A stretch of DNA of 34,829 bases from an uncultured Desulfovibrio sp. (lineage in GTDB: Bacteria; Desulfobacterota; Desulfovibrionia; Desulfovibrionales; Desulfovibrionaceae). Made by a program: the position numbers and the translations under genes. How positions within the stretch are numbered: the first letter of the stretch is position 1; every line of letters begins with the position of its first letter. Under the pieces are notes generated by a model. That model did not search any database, was not told where the DNA came from, and was given only the letters and a program-made list of their open reading frames with translations. Below, one piece after another: positions 16,658 through 23,364 of this stretch. The stretch covers positions 1 through 34,829 of the forward strand of contig USBZ01000020.1 of the NCBI GenBank assembly GCA_900553065.1, in the 5' to 3' direction.

Positions 16658-17746
16658 ATGATTATCGAATGTCCCTCATGCCGGTTCAGACGCGATGTGC
16701 CTACGGCCTCCATTCGTCCCGGTAAGAAATACAAAGTAACCTGTCCCCGCTGCTCCGGCGTGTTTTACTTTGCGCTGCCCGAAGAGGGAACGCCTCCGGC
16801 GGAAGAGGACGCCAGAAACGCCGCTGCGGCAGCTCCGGCTGCGCCTGCCGCTCCTTCTGCGGAATCTTCGGCTCCTGCAGGGGAGGCTCCCCGCAGCGTT
16901 CCTCATCTCTCTACGGAGCAGGAAGGCGACGATCCGCTGCCTCCCGGCGCTCAGATTCCTCAGTTCAACAGGGAAGAGCCTGCCGAGGAAAAGCCGGAAG
17001 CAAAGGAAGAGGAAAAGAAGGAAGAGCCGCAGCGCCCGGCCGGAATCTGGGAGCGCTGGCAGAGCATGCGCGAGCATGTGCGCCAGTACGATGAGGCTCA
17101 GGAAGAGCCCTCGTCCAGAAACGACGGTCGCCCCGACGGCGCTCCTTGGGAAAGCCCCGAATACTATGGCTTCTGGGGCAGCTTCTCCCGTACGCTGCTC
17201 GGTGTGATGTTCCATGCTCCGGATTTCTTCCGGCATGTGCGCTGCAACTTTTCCGTGATCCGGCCCATCCTTTTCTATGTGCTGCTCTCGCTGTTCCAGA
17301 TGCTGGCCGCCCGCCTGTGGTCCATGAAGGCCCTCAGAGAACTCACGGCCACGGCCACGGATCCGCAGACGCTGGCCATGGCCGAAGCGCTGATGAAGAG
17401 CATGAACCTGCCGCTCATGCTGCTGGTCACGCCGTTCTTCTCCATTTTCCAGGCCGTGATTCTGGCGGGACTGTATCACCTTATGATCCGCATGGTGCAG
17501 CCCGACAGAGCCGATTTCGCCACGACGCTGCGCGTGGTCTGCTACAGTGCCGCGCCGCTCGTGCTGTGCATCGTGCCCATGGTGGGCAGCCTGATCGCTT
17601 CCATCTGGTTTGTGGCCGCCGCCTTCATCGGCTGCAAGTTTGCCCTGAACCTGTCCTGGTCGCGCACCGTGCTCGCGCTTTTGCCGCTGTATATCCTTGA
17701 GTTCGCGCTGGTTTCTCAGATCCCGGCATTCATGGCAGGTATGTAG
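16658..17746 (+). CDS. Zinc-ribbon and Yip1-like integral membrane protein
   Basis: 362 residues in three parts. Residues 1-40 are an MJ0042-type zinc ribbon with Cys pairs C5/C8 and C29/C32. Residues 41-165 are a low-complexity Ala/Pro/Glu linker, probably disordered. From about 180 to the end there are roughly five hydrophobic helices resembling the Yip1 domain, including a FFRHVRCNFSVIRPILFYVLLS entry segment. Such proteins occur widely in delta-proteobacteria-type genomes and have no established role; membrane location is clear, metal binding is inferred. It has its own promoter and a strong terminator, so it appears monocistronic. Confidence 0.75.
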   Translation: MIIECPSCRFRRDVPTASIRPGKKYKVTCPRCSGVFYFALPEEGTPPAEEDARNAAAAAPAAPAAPSAESSAPAGEAPRSVPHLSTEQEGDDPLPPGAQIPQFNREEPAEEKPEAKEEEKKEEPQRPAGIWERWQSMREHVRQYDEAQEEPSSRNDGRPDGAPWESPEYYGFWGSFSRTLLGVMFHAPDFFRHVRCNFSVIRPILFYVLLSLFQMLAARLWSMKALRELTATATDPQTLAMAEALMKSMNLPLMLLVTPFFSIFQAVILAGLYHLMIRMVQPDRADFATTLRVVCYSAAPLVLCIVPMVGSLIASIWFVAAAFIGCKFALNLSWSRTVLALLPLYILEFALVSQIPAFMAGM

Positions 17747-17773
17747 GTCTTTTCGGAAACAACCGGCAATAAC

Positions 17774-17815
17774 AACAAGGGCGGGCTCTTTCGAGTCCGC
17801 CCTTGTTTCTTTTCA
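17774..17815 (+). terminator. Strong rho-independent terminator after the Yip1 gene
   Basis: A 15-bp stem with one G-U pair (17774-17788 with 17793-17807), a TTTC loop and a T-rich tail (TTTCTTTT). It lies 27 bases after the stop of the Yip1-like gene. On the other strand the hairpin could also stop the mltG operon, although the T-run there is poor. Confidence 0.9.
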
Positions 17816-17901
17816 TGGCAGTGGGAATTGTGCCTCTGCGCTGTTTTCACAGGCTCCTCACGGCCTGCCTTGGGAGGTCTTGTCGTGATCCTGTTCTCGG
17901 T

Positions 17902-18000
17902 CTATCCGGCAAAGAATCCCGTGATCTTCAGAATGAAGAGGCAGACGCCGAGCATGGCGAGACAGGCTGCCGCAGTGATGAGGTGAAGGATGATTTTCAT
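17902..18000 (-). CDS. Putative 32-residue membrane protein downstream of mltG
   Basis: A short ORF read from the sequence, with start MKIILHLITA and stop TAG at 17902-17904. Nearly the whole peptide is one hydrophobic helix (residues 3-30, containing two Cys, and ending FFAG). It lies 51 bases after the mltG stop on the same strand, with GGAA about eight bases before the ATG as a weak ribosome site. No sequence family is recognised. Small single-helix proteins are common in bacterial envelopes, so an mltG-linked membrane peptide is plausible, but chance cannot be excluded at this size. Confidence 0.5.
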   Translation of the reverse strand: MKIILHLITAAACLAMLGVCLFILKITGFFAG

Positions 18001-18051
18001 GGCTGTTCCGGAAGACCGCCGCGCATGATTGTCCGGAGAAGCGCCGGCGGT

Positions 18052-19227
18052 CTATTTTTTCGCCTTTCTGAGGGCCGCGCGGTATTCTCTTACGGCTCTG
18101 TTGTGTTCGGACAGGGAACGGGAGAAGGTATGCCCCTTGTCCGTTCCTGTGGCCACAAAATAAAGATAGTTGTGCTTTTCAGGACTGATGGCCGCCTTGA
18201 GCGCCGAGGATCCGAAGGAGCAGATGGGGCCGGGGGGAAGTCCCGGATTCTGATAGGTGTTGTAGCGGTTGTTCCTGTTTTCCAGGTGACTGCGCAGAAG
18301 CGGCCCTTCAAAGCTCTGTCCCAGTCCGTAGATGACCGTGGGATCGGCCTGAAGAAGCATGTTTTTTTCCAGTCGGTTGGTGTAGACGCCGGCCACGCGG
18401 GCCCGCTCTTCCGGTACGCTGGTTTCCTTTTCCACAATGGACGCCAGAATGACGAGACGTTTCAGTTCGTCTGCGGGTGGTCTTTTTCCGTCCGGCCAGA
18501 GCTTGTCCGCCCGCTGCCAGAACATTTCCACAAGACGGTTGGCGACCGATCGCGCCGCGTCCTTGTTCATCTCTCTCGGCCGGGGCAGCATATAGGTTTC
18601 AGGGAAAAGAAAGCCTTCGGCCGAATCAAAGGGAATGCCCCAGTGGCGGAGAAAGGCGGGATCATGAATGACCGAGGTGAAATCCACGGCCCGGCAGAAT
18701 CCGCCTTCTTCCACAAGTCTGGCCACTTCCCACCAGGTCAGGCCTTCGCGTATGGTCAGGCGATAGAGCATGGCCTTGCCCGATACGAGCATGTCCAGTA
18801 CTTCTTCCGGCGGCCAGCCGGTGCTTACCAGAAAACGCCCGGCCTGAAGGTTGCGGCTTTTTTCCATGTAGCGGGTCAGCAGCTGGAAGCGCAAAGCATC
18901 GGTGATGACGCCTTCCTTTTCCAGCATGGCGGCCACCTGAGTCAGCGTCATGCCCGGTTCGATGTCCACGATCAGGCTTTTGCCCGGCGTTTCCGGAGGC
19001 GTATTCAGAAACGTGCGCGCGTCATGCCATACATACAGTCCGGCCGATACGCACAACACAAGAAACAGCGTCAGAATCCACAGAAGAATGCGACGCTTTT
19101 TGCGCAGCGCTTTTGGTTTTTCGGCTGGGGATTCGTCTGCGACGGGGGCATCCTGCTTCGCTTCGTTGTCGGTTTCCGGCGCGGGCCGGGAAGTGTCGTC
19201 GTCCGGGGTTCTCTGATCCTGACTCAT
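18052..19227 (-). CDS. mltG: Endolytic murein transglycosylase MltG (YceG-like)
   Basis: Inner-membrane lytic transglycosylase that cuts nascent glycan strands and sets their length. The 391 residues show a charged cytoplasmic head (1-46), one transmembrane helix at about 47-67, a LysM-like region, and the catalytic YceG domain with E266 in ASIVEKET. YNTYQNPGLPPGPI near 322-335 and the late NYLYFVATGTDKGHTF segment are family signatures. The start overlaps ruvX by four bases. The cytoplasmic head is unusually rich in Asp, Pro and Glu. Expressed as the third gene of pgpA-ruvX-mltG. Confidence 0.96.
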   Translation of the reverse strand: MSQDQRTPDDDTSRPAPETDNEAKQDAPVADESPAEKPKALRKKRRILLWILTLFLVLCVSAGLYVWHDARTFLNTPPETPGKSLIVDIEPGMTLTQVAAMLEKEGVITDALRFQLLTRYMEKSRNLQAGRFLVSTGWPPEEVLDMLVSGKAMLYRLTIREGLTWWEVARLVEEGGFCRAVDFTSVIHDPAFLRHWGIPFDSAEGFLFPETYMLPRPREMNKDAARSVANRLVEMFWQRADKLWPDGKRPPADELKRLVILASIVEKETSVPEERARVAGVYTNRLEKNMLLQADPTVIYGLGQSFEGPLLRSHLENRNNRYNTYQNPGLPPGPICSFGSSALKAAISPEKHNYLYFVATGTDKGHTFSRSLSEHNRAVREYRAALRKAKK

Positions 19228-19652
19228 GCAGGCAGTCTCCTTTCTTCAGGCTGATCCAGGAAGCTCTCAAGAATGAGCACGGCGGCCTGCTGATCCACCA
19301 CCTTCTTCACTTCACGAAATCCCATGCCGAAGTCATAGAGTTCATGTTCCGCAGCCGCGCTGCTGAGCGCCTCGTTCATCCAGTAGATCGGCAGGCTGGT
19401 GCGGCGTTTCAGCGATTCCACAAAATGGCGTACCTGTACGGTGGTGAGGCACTCCGTTCCGTCGGTATACAGCGGCAGGCCCACCACGATGGCTTCGGCC
19501 TGTTCTTTTTCCAGGAGCGCCAGAAGTTCGGCAAAGAAGGCAGCCTTCGTTTCCCGTTTCAGCGTGCACCGGGGAAAGGCAAAGTGTCCGTCCATGTCGG
19601 ACACGGCAATGCCCACGCGCTTGAGTCCGTAATCGATGGCAAGGTATTTCAT
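19224..19652 (-). CDS. ruvX: Putative pre-16S rRNA nuclease / Holliday junction resolvase-like YqgF
   Basis: 142 residues, RNase H fold. The family is linked to 16S rRNA 5'-end maturation and was first proposed as a RuvC-like resolvase. D7 in AIDYGLKRVGIAVSD, E94 and D120 in VDQQAAVLIL mark the catalytic centre; VVGLPLYTDGTE at about 56-67 is diagnostic. The usual DER-type motif reads MNEALSS here, with Asn93 in place of the common Asp. It overlaps mltG by four bases, and pgpA ends four bases upstream of its start. Confidence 0.92.
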   Translation of the reverse strand: MKYLAIDYGLKRVGIAVSDMDGHFAFPRCTLKRETKAAFFAELLALLEKEQAEAIVVGLPLYTDGTECLTTVQVRHFVESLKRRTSLPIYWMNEALSSAAAEHELYDFGMGFREVKKVVDQQAAVLILESFLDQPEERRLPA

Positions 19653-19656
19653 GGTA

Positions 19657-20172
19657 TTACAGGGTCAAAAGACCGGGAGCCAGAATGCGCATCATCAGAA
19701 GTACGGCAGAAACGCAGATAAAGGCCCACACGCCTGCCAGAACGTCGTCTATCATGATGCCCCAGCCAGCCGGAAGCCAGCTTTCCGAAGCATGAACGGG
19801 CCAGGGCTTCAAAATGTCGAAAAGCCGGAAAAAGAAGAAGGGAACGAGCAGAAAAAAGACATCTCTCCAGCCGGAATCCGCGGAAAAGCTGCCGAGGCAG
19901 AGCATGGTGATCCACTGCCCCACCAGTTCGTCGATGACCACGCAGCCGGGATCCTGCCTGCCGAGCAGCACTTCCGCGCGGGAAGCCGCCAGTCCGCCCA
20001 GGATGAAGAGCAGCGCCAGTACGCCGAGTCGCCAGGGGAGACTCAGCGGAAGAAAGACGAACGGCGCAAGAAGAACCGCCAGAAAGGATCCGGCCGTACC
20101 GGGCGCCTTGGGGGAGAGTCCCGCAGGTCCGAGGCGGCAGAAGTGAAGGATCATGGTATCAAGCGAAGTCAT
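19657..20172 (-). CDS. pgpA: Phosphatidylglycerophosphatase A
   Basis: Inner-membrane lipid phosphatase that dephosphorylates phosphatidylglycerol phosphate to phosphatidylglycerol. At 171 residues it has the usual length. PGTAGS at 24-29, DELVGQW from 81, RLFDILKPWP at 116-125 and the late IDDVLAG at 141-147 are the family signatures, set among four hydrophobic helices. The reading frame stays open to 20565, across the tRNA gene, but ATG 20172 has AGGAG seven bases upstream and lies just after a good promoter, so the longer start is rejected. First gene of the pgpA-ruvX-mltG operon. Confidence 0.94.
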   Translation of the reverse strand: MTSLDTMILHFCRLGPAGLSPKAPGTAGSFLAVLLAPFVFLPLSLPWRLGVLALLFILGGLAASRAEVLLGRQDPGCVVIDELVGQWITMLCLGSFSADSGWRDVFFLLVPFFFFRLFDILKPWPVHASESWLPAGWGIMIDDVLAGVWAFICVSAVLLMMRILAPGLLTL

Positions 20173-20200
20173 GAACAACTCCTGAACGTCGTTTTTTGTC

Positions 20201-20229
20201 AGGATAGAAGCACATGTGTCTCTTGGCAA
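20201..20229 (-). promoter_or_regulatory. Promoter of the pgpA-ruvX-mltG operon
   Basis: On the - strand TTGCCA (20224-20229), a 17-base spacer and TATCCT (20201-20206) form a near-consensus sigma70 promoter. The predicted transcript would start roughly 20 bases before the pgpA ATG. Confidence 0.6.
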
Positions 20230-20296
20230 GAGGACGGAGAAGGCAGGTACGACAGGAAAACGGGGCGGGAAAATCAGACGATATTCAACCTTTTCC

Positions 20297-20325
20297 TTGT
20301 CATCCCCTTTCAGTGCTGATACGAA
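20297..20325 (+). promoter_or_regulatory. Promoter of tRNA-Leu
   Basis: TTGTCA at 20297-20302, a 17-base spacer and TACGAA at 20320-20325. The -10 box ends eight bases before the tRNA 5' end, so the primary transcript would need little 5' trimming. Confidence 0.6.
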
Positions 20326-20333
20326 AGACCTGT

Positions 20334-20420
20334 GCCCGGGTGGCGAAACTGGTATACGCAAGGGACTTAAAATCCCTCGTCCGCAAGGACTTGCGGGTTC
20401 AAGCCCCGCACCGGGTACCA
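20334..20420 (+). tRNA. tRNA-Leu (anticodon UAA)
   Basis: 87 bases with an encoded CCA end. The anticodon arm AGGGA-CTTAAAA-TCCCT carries UAA, reading UUA. The long variable arm with a GTCC/GGAC stem marks a class II tRNA, and the T arm reads GCGGG-TTCAAGC-CCCGC. The acceptor stem is GCCCGGG against ACCGGGT: position 1-72 is a G-U pair, and position 7-66 is a G-A mismatch where leucine tRNAs normally pair. Discriminator base is A, as expected for leucine. Confidence 0.95.
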
Positions 20421-20434
20421 TGTATAACTGTTGT

Positions 20435-20471
20435 GCCCCATGTTTTCTTTGTAGAAAGCCTGGGGCTTTTT
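20435..20471 (+). terminator. Terminator of tRNA-Leu
   Basis: GCCCCA (20435-20440) pairs with TGGGGC (20461-20466); the inner TTTCT/AGAAA can extend the stem. TTTTT follows at 20467-20471. It lies 14 bases after the CCA end. Confidence 0.75.
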
Positions 20472-20521
20472 GTATGGATGAGACTGAGGGAAAACTGTAT
20501 TTTCCTGCTCCGAACAGATGG

Positions 20522-20554
20522 AAAAGGGAGGAAACGCATGGTGCTTCCTCCCTT
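20522..20554 (-). terminator. Probable terminator of the ACT-UPF0210 unit
   Basis: Perfect 10-bp inverted repeat AAGGGAGGAA (20524-20533) and TTCCTCCCTT (20545-20554) with an 11-base loop. On the - strand it ends in a short TTTT, 24 bases after the UPF0210 stop. The T-run is short, so strength is uncertain. Confidence 0.6.
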
Positions 20555-20577
20555 GTGTTGTTCATGAGAACAGAGAA

Positions 20578-21948
20578 TCAGTTCTTCAGGCTGTGGATGG
20601 GCGCGGGAATGCGTCCGCCGAGATTGATGAAGGCGGAGGCGTCGCCGGTGTTCACGGGAATGATCTTGGCCTGACCGAGGAGGCCGCCGAAGATGGCGGT
20701 TTCACCGACGCCCTTGCCGGGCACGGGAATGATGCGCACGGCGGTGGTCTTGGTATTGATCATGCCGATGGCCATTTCATCGGCAATGATGCCGGAAATG
20801 GTGGTGGCCGGGGTGTCGCCGGGGATGGCGATCATGTCGAGGCCGACGGAGCAGACGCTGGTCATGGCTTCCAGCTTTTCCATCGTCAGCGCGCCCGAAT
20901 TGGCCGCGGCTTCAATGCTGGAGTCTTCAGACACGGGAATGAAGGCGCCGGAGAGTCCGCCCACGTGGGAGGAGGCGAACACGCCGCCTTTCTTCACGGC
21001 GTCGTTGAGCATGGCGAGCACGGCAGTGGAGCCGGGGGCGCCGATGGAGGACAGGCCGACGCTCTGGAAAATTTCACCCACGGAGTCGCCGACGGCGGGC
21101 GTGGGAGCCAGAGAGAGGTCGGCCACGCCGAAGGGCAGGCCCATGCGGTCCGCCACTTCCTTGCCGATGAGTTCGCCCACGCGGGTAACCTTGTAGGCCG
21201 TGGATTTGATGACTTCCGCCACATCGCTGAGGGTGAGGCTTTCGTGGGTTTCCTTGGCTCTGTCGATGGCCTTCTTCACCACGCCGGGGCCGGAAACGCC
21301 CACGTTGATGACCACGTCCGGCTCGCCTATGCCGAGATAGGCGCCGGCCATGAAGGGCACGTCCTGAGGAATGTTGGCGAACACCACGAGCTTGGCGCAG
21401 CCTATGCCGTCGCGATCGCTGGTGGCGTCGGCCACCTTGAGGATCTGACGGCCCATGAGCGCCACGGCGTCCATATTGATGCCGGCCTTGGAGGAGGCCA
21501 CGTTGATGGAGGAACAGACGCGGTCCGTGGTGGCGAGGGCTTCGGGCAGAGAGTCGATGAGCGCACGATCGCCGGGCGTCATGCCCTTTTCCACCAGAGC
21601 GCCGAATCCACCGAGGAAGTCCACGCCGGCTTCCTTGGCGGCTTCATCGAGCATCTGGCAGGCACGGACCATCTGATCGGCGTTGAATCCAGCGCCGACC
21701 ACGGCCATGGGGCTGATGCTGATGCGCTTGTTCACCACGGGGATGCCGTAGCGGGCGCCGACTTCATTGCAGTGTTCCACCAGATGGGCGGCATATTTGG
21801 CTATCTTGGCACGGACCTTGTAGGAGAAGACGTCAAAGTCATGGCTGACGCAGTCGAAGAGGCTGATGCCGAGAGTGACGGTACGAACATCGAGATGTTC
21901 GTTGCGGAGCATATTGATAGTGCTGAGCACTTCGCGTTCAGTAAGCAT
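20578..21948 (-). CDS. UPF0210 (PFL family, DUF711) protein
   Basis: 456 residues, full length for this family, recognisable from the start MLTEREVLSTINMLRNEHLD and several long Gly-rich conserved blocks, such as DFLGGFGALVEKG, INVGVSGPGVVKKA, and GKGVGETAIFGGLLGQA. The family has a glycyl-radical-enzyme-like fold in deposited structures, but I see no glycyl radical motif and the biochemical function is unknown. It is cytoplasmic, with no signal or membrane segment. The ACT-domain gene lies 20 bases upstream on the same strand, a pairing that is widely conserved and suggests amino-acid-responsive control. Confidence 0.92.
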   Translation of the reverse strand: MLTEREVLSTINMLRNEHLDVRTVTLGISLFDCVSHDFDVFSYKVRAKIAKYAAHLVEHCNEVGARYGIPVVNKRISISPMAVVGAGFNADQMVRACQMLDEAAKEAGVDFLGGFGALVEKGMTPGDRALIDSLPEALATTDRVCSSINVASSKAGINMDAVALMGRQILKVADATSDRDGIGCAKLVVFANIPQDVPFMAGAYLGIGEPDVVINVGVSGPGVVKKAIDRAKETHESLTLSDVAEVIKSTAYKVTRVGELIGKEVADRMGLPFGVADLSLAPTPAVGDSVGEIFQSVGLSSIGAPGSTAVLAMLNDAVKKGGVFASSHVGGLSGAFIPVSEDSSIEAAANSGALTMEKLEAMTSVCSVGLDMIAIPGDTPATTISGIIADEMAIGMINTKTTAVRIIPVPGKGVGETAIFGGLLGQAKIIPVNTGDASAFINLGGRIPAPIHSLKN

Positions 21949-21968
21949 GGGGCAGACCTGTGATGCGG

Positions 21969-22532
21969 TTAGACGATGGGTACTCTGTGGATGGCTTCGA
22001 AGATGTTTTCGTGCTGAATGCTGATGGCGAGGCCGACGCTGCGGGCCTTGGCCTGAAGCATCTGACGGAAGGCGTTGCGGTTGATGGAAAGCGGCAGCGC
22101 CACTTCAAAGACCAGCACGCATTCATTGGAGGACTCATCGACGCGGATGGCCTTCAGATTTTCAATATTCACCTTCTGTTCCGCGAAGATTCCGGAGATC
22201 ATGGCGATGATTTCCGGCTGATCGGAACCGTTGACCGTAACGACGAAGGGTTCGGTTTCCTCGGCGCTGGAGAAGGTATCCGTTTCAAAGGTGCGGGCGG
22301 CCACGGTAAGATCCATGTGATGGGCTTCAAGACTCAGGCTGACCACGCGCTGAATGTCTTCCTCGGTCACGCCTTCCGGGGCCGAAATGATGAAGATGGA
22401 GGCGAACTGACCTTTGAGAATGGTCTGGCTCAGTTCTTCGATGTTGCATTTTTCCTTGGACAGAGCGCTGGATATGGCATAGACCACGCCGGGACAGTCG
22501 CGTCCGATGACAGATATAACGATATGATTCAC
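21969..22532 (-). CDS. Tandem ACT-domain protein (GcvR-like / UPF0237-related)
   Basis: 187 residues with two ACT domains: the first from VNHIVISVIGRDCPGVVYAIS, the second from about residue 90 with VTVNGSDQPEIIAMISGIF. ACT domains bind amino acids and regulate partners. I favour the GTG start at 22532, which has GAGG six bases upstream and where the first ACT strand begins. ATG 22574 (201 residues) is possible but has no ribosome site; a start at 22628 would lie upstream of the promoter. The gene is followed 20 bases later by UPF0210. GcvR is a regulator of glycine cleavage in enterics, but this neighbour points to a different role. Confidence 0.85.
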   Translation of the reverse strand: MNHIVISVIGRDCPGVVYAISSALSKEKCNIEELSQTILKGQFASIFIISAPEGVTEEDIQRVVSLSLEAHHMDLTVAARTFETDTFSSAEETEPFVVTVNGSDQPEIIAMISGIFAEQKVNIENLKAIRVDESSNECVLVFEVALPLSINRNAFRQMLQAKARSVGLAISIQHENIFEAIHRVPIV

Positions 22533-22608
22533 GGTCGCCTCGATGCAGTGAGGGGTTATGGCCCTGCGCGTCATCGGCACGCGGGGCGTAGTCGCGGGAA
22601 ATGAGAAA

Positions 22609-22638
22609 AGGATAGACGGGAAAAACAAGAGCCGTCAA
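22609..22638 (-). promoter_or_regulatory. Promoter of the ACT-UPF0210 unit
   Basis: On the - strand TTGACG (22633-22638), an 18-base spacer and TATCCT (22609-22614). Transcription would start near 22602, inside the longer in-frame extension of the ACT gene, which argues against starts beyond it. Confidence 0.6.
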
Positions 22639-22665
22639 GCGCTGTTTGCCGGGCGGGGAGGCAGT

Positions 22666-23364
22666 TTACCTCTTGTGCGCCTGACGCCACTTCCAGGGGG
22701 GCGTGGGCTTTTCGTCCTTCCACAGACCGAGTTTCTGCTTTTTGGCCAGCGCTTCTTCGATTTTCCAGGTACTGCAGACGTCTTCCTTGCAGAAGCTGTC
22801 ATAGACCCAGGCCATGCCGGACTGCACCTGCTGCTGATTGACGGATCTTTCGTCGAAGCCCTTGCCGTCGCAGAGGTAGACGATGGCGACCGTGCGCTTG
22901 TAGCGGTCCTTGTACATGGTTTTCATGCGTACGGGCGTCCGCTTCATCATGTTCAGAAGATGCTCGCGGGATTCTCTGCCGAAGCGCTGATTGCCTTCCG
23001 GGGCATCCACGCCGTAGAGCCGGACTTTCAGCGTACGGTTGTTGTCGTCCTTAAGTTCAAAGCTGTCACCGTCGGCAGCGCGGACGAGCCTGTACAGCTT
23101 CTCATCGGGCGCCAGCGCGGATTTTTCTGCGGCGCTCCGGGAGTTTTTTGCCGCGTTTGCGACGGAAGCGATTTCCTTTTTTGCCGGAGCGTCCTTCTTC
23201 TGGCTGACGGTGGTGCTCTGCGCCGTCGGAAGCGGGGACGAGGGCCGGTTCACGCCGCTCACATAGGCGGCAAGCATGAGAAGGATGCACAGAATGGCGG
23301 CTTCGAGTCCGTATCTGCCGGGAGTTCTGCCGCGTTTGCGGGGAGCCTTCGTACGTTTTTTCAT
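22666..23364 (-). CDS. Membrane-anchored staphylococcal nuclease-like (SNase) protein
   Basis: 232 residues. A basic start (KKRTKAPRKRGRTPGR) leads into one hydrophobic helix at about 18-37, then an Ala/Lys/Ser linker to ~88 and an SNase (thermonuclease) domain to the end. Catalytic residues R115, D120, E123 and R157 have the same spacing as R35, D40 and E43 of the S. aureus enzyme, with R157 standing for R87. The domain should hydrolyse DNA or RNA with Ca2+, and the helix implies placement outside the inner membrane. ATG 23364 overlaps the dxs stop by four bases; a longer frame to 23511 lies inside dxs and is rejected. The gene ends the isoprenoid operon. Confidence 0.88.
   Translation of the reverse strand: MKKRTKAPRKRGRTPGRYGLEAAILCILLMLAAYVSGVNRPSSPLPTAQSTTVSQKKDAPAKKEIASVANAAKNSRSAAEKSALAPDEKLYRLVRAADGDSFELKDDNNRTLKVRLYGVDAPEGNQRFGRESREHLLNMMKRTPVRMKTMYKDRYKRTVAIVYLCDGKGFDERSVNQQQVQSGMAWVYDSFCKEDVCSTWKIEEALAKKQKLGLWKDEKPTPPWKWRQAHKR

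Noticed and set aside
20334..20420. tRNA-Leu as an integration site for a mobile element
   Set aside because: No integrase gene and no repeated 3' tRNA end was found in the window.
20172..20565. Extended N-terminus of PgpA
   Set aside because: The extension would run antisense through the tRNA gene and lies upstream of the pgpA promoter; ATG 20172 fits family length and has AGGAG.
20518..21963. A 481-residue + strand frame opposite UPF0210
   Set aside because: His/Gly/Ala-rich translation with no domain, antisense to a well-conserved gene.
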